NCBI GenBank assembly: GCA_024641855.1
Contig: JAHECG010000016.1
Location: 1-38,939 of the forward strand
From: Betaproteobacteria bacterium
GTDB lineage: Bacteria; Pseudomonadota; Gammaproteobacteria; Burkholderiales; Thiobacteraceae
Direction: 5' to 3'
Length of the DNA stretch: 38,939 bases
Made by a program: the position numbers and the translations under genes
The notes under the pieces: model-generated
Database searches by the model: none
Seen by the model: only the letters and a program-made list of their open reading frames with translations
Told to the model about the DNA's origin: nothing
Shown here: piece by piece, positions 32,984-38,939 of the stretch
How the letters are laid out: every line of letters begins with the position of its first letter
Numbering within the stretch: position 1 is the stretch's first letter

Positions 32984-33056
32984 GTGAGGTGTTAGGCGAT
33001 AGACGATAGGTGTGCGTGGCGGATTTTGTTTTTCCGCCTCACGCTTCACCCCTCAC
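32984..33056. repeat. Dyad with reiterated motifs between E1 beta and E2-E3
   Basis: The 79-base spacer holds an inner dyad, GCGTGGCGGA (33014-33023) with TCCGCCTCACGC (33033-33044, two-base bulge), and an outer arm GTGAGG(T)GTTAGGCG (32984-32998) facing CGCTTCACCCCTCAC (33042-33056). TCACGC/TCACC units recur on one side and CGATAG repeats on the other. The outer arm includes the E1 beta stop codon. It could moderate read-through or protect mRNA; no T-tract is seen. Confidence 0.55.
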
Positions 33057-34036
33057 GCCTTACCAAAAAGTTTTAGAACCGCATTCACCACATCCTCATG
33101 ATCGGGGATGGCTGCCATTTCCAGCTTGTGGTTGTAGGGCTGCGGGACTAAAGCGGAGTGCACGCGCACCGGCGCTGCATCTAACTCGAAGAAACATTCT
33201 TCGTTGATGATCGCGATGACTTCGGAGCCGACACCGACCGGCGCTTCATCTTCTTCAGCAATGACGGCGCGGTGGGTCTTGGAGACTGATTTTTTGATAC
33301 CGGCGCGATCCAGTGGAGCGAGCGAGTAGAGATCCACGACTTCGGCGCTGATATCGTATTGCTTAGCTAAAATCTCTGCCGCTTTCAAACACCAGTGCAC
33401 CGTGATGTTGTAGCCGAACAAGGTGACATCGGTGCCGGAGCGAGTGATCTCGGAACCTTCCAGCGGGTGGAAGTATTCTTCGTCCGGCACTTCACCCTTC
33501 ATGTTGTACATGAGCTCGTGTTCGTTGATGAACACCGGGTCGTCGGAGCGGATTGCAGATTTCAGCAGGCCGTAGGCTTGCTTGGGATTGGATGGCGTTA
33601 CGACGCGTAAGCCAGCGATGCCCATGAAAACTTTTTCCATGCGCGCAGAGTGCTGTGCGCCGAGTTGATGCGCCGTACCGCCGGGGGAGCGAAATACCAC
33701 GGGCGCCGTCAGTTGGCCACCGGACATATAGCGTACCTTGGCAGCGGAGTTGAACATTTGATCCATGGCTAACCAGGCGAAGTTCACCGACATGATTTCC
33801 ACAATCGGGCGCACGCCGATAAAGGAAGCGCCGATGGCGAGGCCGGAGAAACCGTTTTCGGAGATCGGTGTGTCGATGACACGCAACGGGCCGTATTTTT
33901 CATACAGACCTTTAGTGGCTTTATAGGTGCCCCCCGCAACGCCAATATCTTCACCCATACAGATCACTAACGGATCGCGTGCCATTTCTTCGTCGTGCGC
34001 ACGCTGGATGCCTTCCCAGTACATTATTTCGGCCAT
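33053..34036 (-). CDS. pdhB: 2-oxo acid (pyruvate) dehydrogenase E1 component, beta subunit
   Basis: 327 residues, the normal length for a separate E1 beta. The thiamine-diphosphate-binding transketolase-type domain has MGEDIGVAGGTYKATKGLYEKYG, RVIDTPISENGFSGLAIGAS, PVVFRSPGG and AAKVRYMSGGQ. The C-terminal domain has GYNITVHWCLKAAE, EVVDLYSLAPLD and EEDEAPVGVGSEV. It forms the alpha2beta2 E1 heterotetramer with the product of the upstream gene, which decarboxylates the 2-oxo acid and acylates lipoyl-E2. The downstream gene encodes the fused E2-E3. Pyruvate is the likeliest substrate from the E2 core and the operon order, but branched-chain or acetoin complexes have similar E1 subunits. Confidence 0.93.
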   Translation of the reverse strand: MAEIMYWEGIQRAHDEEMARDPLVICMGEDIGVAGGTYKATKGLYEKYGPLRVIDTPISENGFSGLAIGASFIGVRPIVEIMSVNFAWLAMDQMFNSAAKVRYMSGGQLTAPVVFRSPGGTAHQLGAQHSARMEKVFMGIAGLRVVTPSNPKQAYGLLKSAIRSDDPVFINEHELMYNMKGEVPDEEYFHPLEGSEITRSGTDVTLFGYNITVHWCLKAAEILAKQYDISAEVVDLYSLAPLDRAGIKKSVSKTHRAVIAEEDEAPVGVGSEVIAIINEECFFELDAAPVRVHSALVPQPYNHKLEMAAIPDHEDVVNAVLKLFGKA

Positions 34037-34063
34037 GATTTAATTCCTTTTGAAATTCGTTTC

Positions 34064-34135
34064 AACGCAAAGGCCGCAAAGGGCGCAAAGGAAAACCAAT
34101 CGAGCCTTTCTTTGCGATCTTTGCGTCTTTGCGTT
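34064..34135. repeat. Dyad of CGCAAAG iterations between E1 alpha and E1 beta
   Basis: The left arm (34064-34090) contains AACGCAAAG, CGCAAAG and GCGCAAAG in direct iteration about 9-10 bases apart. The right arm (34110-34135) contains three CTTTGCG units ending in CTTTGCGTT. The arms are inverted copies around a ~19-base loop, so a long imperfect hairpin can form. Similar CGCAAAG iterations are known as dispersed intergenic repeats in bacteria. Confidence 0.75.
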
Positions 34136-34144
34136 TCAGGCTTT

Positions 34145-35104
34145 TTAAGCAAATACGTATTTTTCGAGATCTTTCACATCCGGTTCCGGAGACTCTTCCG
34201 CGAACTTGATGACTTCGTTCTCGATGTAAGCGTCGATCTCTTTTTCCATCGCGTGGTATTCGTCCATGGTCAGCACTTTCGCATCGATCAGACGGTCGCG
34301 CACGATGAAGATCGGGTCGCGCTGTTTCCACAATTCTTCTTCTTCGCGCGAGCGATAGGCGCGTGAGTCGGACATGGAGTGACCGCGATAACGATACGTC
34401 ATCAGTTCCAAGAAGAAGGGGCCTTTGCCGCTGCGCACATAGTCCACTGCTTTGCGCGCGTGCTCGTAGACCACGTCGATATCCTGGCCATCGCATTGCG
34501 CTGATTCAATGCCGTAGCTGCTGACACGTTTGAATTGGTCCACCACTGCGGTGGAGCGGTCAATCGCGGTGCCGATGCCGTATTGATTGTTTTCGCAAAT
34601 AAACAGGCAGGGCAATTTGTAGAGCGCGGCCATGTTCAATGTTTCGTGGAAAGTGCCTTGGTTGTTCGCAGCATCGCCCAGGAAGCAAATCGAAATTTCA
34701 TCGCCGCCCTTGAGTTGAATACCTTTACCGATACCGGCAGCCAGCGGGAAGGGGCCGCCGACCAGTGCATAGCCACCCATGAAGCGGTGCTTCACGTCGA
34801 AAATATGCATCGAGCCGCCACGGCCTTTGGATGAGCCGGTTTCTTTGCCATACAGTTCGGCCATAACTTCTTTGGGATCGGAACCGCATTTGATGGCGTG
34901 CACATGATCGCGGTAGCCGGTGATCACGTAATCGTGGCCAGGACGCGCTGCTTCCATTACACCGAAGCAGCAGGCTTCTTGACCCGGATAGAGATGTAGA
35001 AAGCCGCCGATCTTGCGTTCGATATAGGCTTGGTAGCAACGTTCTTCGAAGCGGCGTGCCAGTACCATCTCACGCAAAACGCGTTTCTTGTCTTCCAGTT
35101 TCAT
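34145..35104 (-). CDS. pdhA: 2-oxo acid (pyruvate) dehydrogenase E1 component, alpha subunit
   Basis: 319 residues. The E1 alpha hallmarks are LARRFEERCYQAYIERKIGGFLHLYPGQEA, GYRDHVHAI, SSKGRGGSMHIF, and the thiamine diphosphate motif from GDAANNQGTFHETLNMAAL to ENNQYGIGT, where the usual GDG reads GDA. The regulatory loop is YRYRGHSMSDSRAYRSREE. It decarboxylates the 2-oxo acid with E1 beta. AAGGA six bases before the ATG supports the start. It is the first gene of a three-gene minus-strand operon (E1 alpha, E1 beta, E2-E3) and diverges from the aminopeptidase gene across a 270-base spacer in which I recognise no PdhR-type operator. Confidence 0.94.
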   Translation of the reverse strand: MKLEDKKRVLREMVLARRFEERCYQAYIERKIGGFLHLYPGQEACCFGVMEAARPGHDYVITGYRDHVHAIKCGSDPKEVMAELYGKETGSSKGRGGSMHIFDVKHRFMGGYALVGGPFPLAAGIGKGIQLKGGDEISICFLGDAANNQGTFHETLNMAALYKLPCLFICENNQYGIGTAIDRSTAVVDQFKRVSSYGIESAQCDGQDIDVVYEHARKAVDYVRSGKGPFFLELMTYRYRGHSMSDSRAYRSREEEELWKQRDPIFIVRDRLIDAKVLTMDEYHAMEKEIDAYIENEVIKFAEESPEPDVKDLEKYVFA

Positions 35105-35374
35105 ACACGATTCCTTGAGTAGCCGGGGTTAGCCGGTTGATTTGGCGCCTTCAGTCACCATCATTTTAGCGGTGGTGCTGAATGAAAAATATCGATCGGT
35201 GTTGTTACGGGATTCAGCAGCCTTACGCCTTTTATATTATGGCGTGGTCATTAACACCTAAAGCATGATCCTTTATTGCTTCAGAGTGACCCGAACAAAG
35301 TTTGCTATCATTACGAAAAAGCCCGTATTAGTCAACCCATTAGTGCGTTTTCCCCCATCCCGAAAGGAGGGCAC

Positions 35375-36832
35375 ATGCTGCCCAAAGTCATTGAAAATAA
35401 GCAACTCATCAACGCCCAGCAAATGCAGGGGGCGAGCCATGTGCTGATGGTGCTACCGCGCACTAGCCATCGCGAAGTACTGGAAAAAATTCCGCAGTTA
35501 GAATTATTGCGTCGCGCACTGAAACGTAAGCGCATGCAAGCGGATGAATTGGCCAAGTCGCCGATTGCAACCGATTTACCCCATGGTGGCGTGGCGGCGT
35601 GGCTGATCTTGGATGAAAACGCTAGCCGTTTCGAGCAACATACCGCGCTGCGCAAGGCCATGGGTTTGTTGATCGACGATCAACCGCACGAAATCGTCTT
35701 GGCGGTTTTTGGCGATAGCCAGCAACGCGCATTCGCGGCTGAATTGGCGGTGTATGTGGCCTTGATTAATAGCGCGGCACTACCTAGCCGCAAGCAAAAA
35801 TCCAAAACGGAACAGGTTAAAAAAATTGTCGTGTATGGCGATCAGTCTCGTCATCACCATGCGAATGCACTGGCTACGGCTGAAGGCAATAGCTTAGCGC
35901 GCGAGCTCACCATGTTGCCACCGAATGAGCTGACGCCGACGCATTACCGGGCTCGGGTGAAAAAGTTGGCGCGCACCGAGGGTTGGAAGATCCAGGAATT
36001 TGATTTCAAAAAATTGAAGAAAATGGGGGCGGGGGCTTTTGTTGCTGTCGCGCAGGGTAGTCACGAACAAGATGCGGCGATTGTGCATTTGAGCTATTCA
36101 CCCAAGGGCGCCAAGCAGCGCATTGCGCTAGTAGGCAAGGGTATTTGTTTCGATACCGGCGGGCATAACCTGAAACCCGCTAAATACATGCAAGGCATGC
36201 ACGAGGACATGAATGGCTCGGCGGTGGCGCTCGGCATCTTGCTCGCGGCTTCGCGCTTAACATTGAAAACCGGCATCGACGTGTGGCTGGCGATTGCGCA
36301 AAACCATATTGGACCATTGGCGTATAAGCAAAACGAAGTGATTAAGGCCTTGAACGGCACCACCATCGAAATTGTGCACACCGATGCCGAAGGTCGCATG
36401 GTGTTGGCGGATACGCTGAATCTGGCAGCACGCGACAAGCCCGATGCGATGATCGATTTCGCTACCCTCACCGGCAGCATGGCGGTGGCGCTGGGTAGTC
36501 GCTACAGCGGTATTTTCAGCAATCGCGAGGCATTGATTACGCAAGCGATTGCGGCAGGCAAGTTGAGCGGTGAGCGCGTGAATGCGTTTCCCTTGGATGC
36601 CGATTACGAGCCGGCCCTGGATAGCAAAATCGCCGATATCAAACAATGCACCATGGATGGCGAGGCGGATCACATTCTGGCCGCACGTTTCTTGATGCGC
36701 TTCATCCAAGAGCGACCTTGGTTACATATGGATTTGTCTGCATGTAGCTGCGAAGGTGGTCTCGGTGCGGTGGCCAGTAACGTTACGGGCTTTGGCGTGG
36801 CGTGGGGTGTGGAACTATTGCGGCGAATGTAG
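35375..36832 (+). CDS. M17-family leucyl aminopeptidase
   Basis: 485 residues from the ATG at 35375, chosen for AAGGAGG four bases upstream; earlier in-frame starts lack a site. The C-terminal catalytic domain has the two-metal centre of M17 peptidases: VGKGICFDTGGHNLKP (metal-binding Lys and Asp), GMHEDMNGSA (Asp), and HTDAEGRMVLADTL (Asp, Glu and catalytic Arg), followed by DFATLTGSM. The signature NTDAEGRL is altered to HTDAEGRM. The N-terminal half is a divergent macro-like domain. It is a cytoplasmic enzyme removing N-terminal residues from peptides. No membrane or signal sequence. It converges with the hybrid kinase gene, with only 16 bases between stops. Confidence 0.9.
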   Translation: MLPKVIENKQLINAQQMQGASHVLMVLPRTSHREVLEKIPQLELLRRALKRKRMQADELAKSPIATDLPHGGVAAWLILDENASRFEQHTALRKAMGLLIDDQPHEIVLAVFGDSQQRAFAAELAVYVALINSAALPSRKQKSKTEQVKKIVVYGDQSRHHHANALATAEGNSLARELTMLPPNELTPTHYRARVKKLARTEGWKIQEFDFKKLKKMGAGAFVAVAQGSHEQDAAIVHLSYSPKGAKQRIALVGKGICFDTGGHNLKPAKYMQGMHEDMNGSAVALGILLAASRLTLKTGIDVWLAIAQNHIGPLAYKQNEVIKALNGTTIEIVHTDAEGRMVLADTLNLAARDKPDAMIDFATLTGSMAVALGSRYSGIFSNREALITQAIAAGKLSGERVNAFPLDADYEPALDSKIADIKQCTMDGEADHILAARFLMRFIQERPWLHMDLSACSCEGGLGAVASNVTGFGVAWGVELLRRM

Positions 36833-36848
36833 GGGCGTAGTGAAAACC

Positions 36849-38939
36849 TTATCGCGCTTGCGCTTGCGGCTCGGCGGATAACAAACTGGACAAAAGTGCG
36901 CGTAGCTTGGCACCGGAAAGCGGCTTGTGCGCGATAGGGAAACCGGCAGCGCGTGCTTCTCGCAATCGGTCTGGCGCCGTGTCCCCCGTCAACACACCCG
37001 CCGGCACTGGTCGGCCGAAATGCGCGATGATCGCATGGATGGCTGCGACGCCGGTTGCGCCGTCCCGCAAACGGTAATCGGCGAGAATCGCATCGGGCAC
37101 AAAACCGCTGTCGCGCATTAAGTCGAAGGCTTCATCCGCCGATTCTGCGACAACGACAATACAACCGAAGCGCTCCATGATCACGGCCGCAGCCTCGCGC
37201 ACCATTTGATCGTCATCGATCAAAAGAATGTTTTTGCCGACAATGTCGTCCGCTATCACGGTTTGTGCAACAGCATCTGAAGTCAATGGCCTGCCGCGGG
37301 GAACCGTAATGCTGAAGATTGATCCGCGCCCTTGCGTGGAACGCAGATCAAGCGAATGGCCAAGCAATCGCGCCAAGCCATCGGCGATGGCCAATCCCAA
37401 CCCCAAGCCCTTGTTGCGGTCGCGCTCCGGATTGCCGATTTGCTGGAACTCACGAAACACCAAGTGCTGCAGGGGCTGAGGAATGCCGATGCCGGTATCG
37501 TGGATCTCGATCCTAATCGCATTTTCATCACGCCGACAGCCAATCAGTACACCACCTTTGGTGGCGTACTTGATGGCATTTGAGACAAAATTGCGCAGGA
37601 TGCGATCCAAATGCAACGGATCGGAGCGCACCCAGACAGCAGTCGATAGGACGCGCAGTTGTAGCCCTTTGTCTTGGGCTTGGCGCGAGAAATCTTGCGC
37701 AATGCGCGTGAGTAAATCGCAGAGGGAAAAATCGCAGACTACCGGGTGGAGGGAGCCAGCCTCGATGAGAGATACATCAAGCAGCGCATCGAGAAGTGTT
37801 TGAAATGTCTCGCCCGTAGCGCGGATGCTATCGACCAGCGGAAGTAGGTGGGGTGCATTTAAGTCATGAGACAGCGCATCTGCGTAGAATGCCAACGCCT
37901 GTGCCGGCTGCCGTAGGTCGTGACTGACAGCGGCAATGAAGCGATTTTTTTCCTTGTTGGCGCGTTCCGCTTTATCTCGCATATGCTGGGTCTCCGCGAC
38001 TTGAGCAGCGAGTTTTCGATTGGTAAGCACGATGAAGCATAGCACTATCATCGATAACGTTATCAGAATTGCCGCAACCGTCAGCAATCGATATAACCAA
38101 GCGTAATCCTGGCGTGGATTCGGATCGTACAAGAAACCCTTCTGATTGAATTTGGCGGGCATCATGCCAAGCTCGGCGTAGACTTCAGCGATATGTTGCC
38201 AACGCCCAGGATTCATGTAACCGATCTCGACGAATTCCGGGATCATGTTTTTACGTAGCTCGGTGGCCTCGAAGACAAGCGCTTCACGCGATCTGCTTGG
38301 ATTATGTTTGGCGTGAATCAATTCTACTATTTCATCGATATGCTGCATTGCATATTCCCAGCCCAGCAGAGTTGCTTTACGAAACGCATTGACGCGCTCC
38401 GGATACTCCTCGATCTGGCGTTCTGTAGTGAAAATGTTGTCGCCATAAAAATCGACACCGCCTTCTCTAGGAGAAAATATCAAATAAGGAATATGCGCTT
38501 TTTCCAGTTGGTATGGTTCAACGCTGGAAAAGGAGGATTGCGCGGCAACCTTTCCTGAAATGAGATCGCCAAGATCGAAGGAATGACGCAGCATCACGAT
38601 CTTCCCCAGCACACCTTCGCGCCGTAAATAGCCAAGATTGCTGGCAGCATTGGGCTCGATCATCACCTTTTTGCCAATGAGGTCATGAATGTTGTCGATG
38701 CCCGAGCTGCGCAGCGTGATGAGTACCGAGGGCGAATGCTGAAAAATCACTGCGAGCACGACCACCGGTTTGCCCAGCGCTCGTTGCAGCAGAATACTGC
38801 TGGTTCCCACGCCGAAATCCGCCTTGCCGTTTAACACTTCGGCTTCGGTATCCATGCCCGGTTGCGCTTCAATAAGCGTGACGTCAAGGCCCTCGGCTTT
38901 GTAGAAGCCTTTTTCCAACGCGGCATAGAATCCTGCAAA
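36849..38939 (-). CDS. Hybrid sensor kinase with NMT1/THI5-like binding domain (N-terminus cut by window edge)
   Basis: The frame stays open to the right edge, where it reads FAGFYAALEKGFYKAEGLDV, the start of an NMT1/THI5-type solute-binding domain. The true start therefore lies outside the window. Order in the visible ~696 residues: a periplasmic two-lobe binding domain (about 1-265; GKADFGVGTS, GKKVMIEPNAAS), a TM helix (about 280-305), a coiled linker, and HisKA (FIAAVSHDLRQPAQAL). The ATPase domain has NFVSNAIKYA, HDTGIGIP and GLGLGLAIADGLA. A C-terminal receiver has IDDDQMVRE and phosphoacceptor Asp in LADYRLRDG. It probably senses a small molecule, perhaps a thiamine-precursor-like or sulphonate/nitrate-like ligand, directly through its own binding domain. 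A separate output protein is expected but not seen. Confidence 0.88.
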   Translation of the reverse strand, partial: FAGFYAALEKGFYKAEGLDVTLIEAQPGMDTEAEVLNGKADFGVGTSSILLQRALGKPVVVLAVIFQHSPSVLITLRSSGIDNIHDLIGKKVMIEPNAASNLGYLRREGVLGKIVMLRHSFDLGDLISGKVAAQSSFSSVEPYQLEKAHIPYLIFSPREGGVDFYGDNIFTTERQIEEYPERVNAFRKATLLGWEYAMQHIDEIVELIHAKHNPSRSREALVFEATELRKNMIPEFVEIGYMNPGRWQHIAEVYAELGMMPAKFNQKGFLYDPNPRQDYAWLYRLLTVAAILITLSMIVLCFIVLTNRKLAAQVAETQHMRDKAERANKEKNRFIAAVSHDLRQPAQALAFYADALSHDLNAPHLLPLVDSIRATGETFQTLLDALLDVSLIEAGSLHPVVCDFSLCDLLTRIAQDFSRQAQDKGLQLRVLSTAVWVRSDPLHLDRILRNFVSNAIKYATKGGVLIGCRRDENAIRIEIHDTGIGIPQPLQHLVFREFQQIGNPERDRNKGLGLGLAIADGLARLLGHSLDLRSTQGRGSIFSITVPRGRPLTSDAVAQTVIADDIVGKNILLIDDDQMVREAAAVIMERFGCIVVVAESADEAFDLMRDSGFVPDAILADYRLRDGATGVAAIHAIIAHFGRPVPAGVLTGDTAPDRLREARAAGFPIAHKPLSGAKLRALLSSLLSAEPQAQAR

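Noticed and set aside
34064-34135. CRISPR array
   Set aside because: The iterated CGCAAAG units are 7-9 bases at 9-10 base spacing in inverted arms; there are no 20-40 base repeats with unique spacers, and no cas genes in the window.
1-38939. tRNA, rRNA or known riboswitch
   Set aside because: Reading both strands I saw no tRNA T-loop/CCA pattern, rRNA segment or recognisable riboswitch core; a covariance-model scan would be needed to exclude small RNAs.

Overview
The window looks like a chromosomal segment of a proteobacterium with about 50-53% G+C. A betaproteobacterium of the Nitrosomonadales type is my best guess. The basis is the mix of an HAE-type RND pump, PilZ and GGDEF/EAL signalling, DUF1223, DUF599, YceI and EttA proteins, an NtrC/sigma-54 circuit, and a monohaem outer-membrane cytochrome-porin with the ARQTG-CxxCH signature. 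The taxonomic call is an inference; there is no rRNA or tRNA gene to anchor it.

Layout. 1-5015: the start of a glycoside hydrolase (cut by the left edge), a CBS-pair protein, an acidic protein made of two repeats, an exported PQQ-sugar-dehydrogenase-like beta-propeller with an unknown exported partner, and a stand-alone cNMP-binding protein. 5298-10174: RND efflux adaptor and pump (overlapping ATGA), then an exported YceI protein. 10427-13535: an exported alpha/beta hydrolase followed two bases later by a dual GGDEF-EAL protein whose catalytic motifs are all intact. 13574-17254: EttA, a YcgR-N/PilZ receptor and DUF1223. 17358-21988: a small protein and a DUF599 membrane protein on one side, a histidine kinase/NtrC pair in the middle, and a His-rich WxxGxW exported protein on the other. 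Both flanks carry good sigma-54 (-24/-12) promoters, so this looks like a self-contained sigma-54 regulon. 22103-25676: an OmpR/EnvZ-like pair and the cytochrome-porin fusion.

25761-30438 is an accessory islet. It is bounded by two direct copies of the 3' end of the dihydrolipoamide dehydrogenase sequence (about 450 bp each). Between them lie a GC-rich (about 63% in sampled lines) EamA transporter/LysR pair, a CcdAB toxin-antitoxin pair with a perfect palindromic operator, and a lower-GC HNH-type protein. No integrase or transposase is visible.

29983-35104 is a pyruvate dehydrogenase-type operon on the minus strand: E1 alpha, E1 beta, and a 996-residue protein that fuses two lipoyl domains, a peripheral-subunit-binding domain, the E2 acyltransferase core and a complete E3. 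The whole complex is therefore encoded by three polypeptides rather than the usual four. Both operon spacers hold dyads built of short reiterated motifs. The window ends with an M17 aminopeptidase and a hybrid histidine kinase whose sensor is an NMT1/THI5-like binding domain, cut by the right edge.

Most noteworthy are the E2-E3 fusion, the allele-replacement-like islet at its 3' end, the two-sided sigma-54 circuit, and the Cyc2-like cytochrome-porin. No stretch longer than 300 bases lacks a gene.
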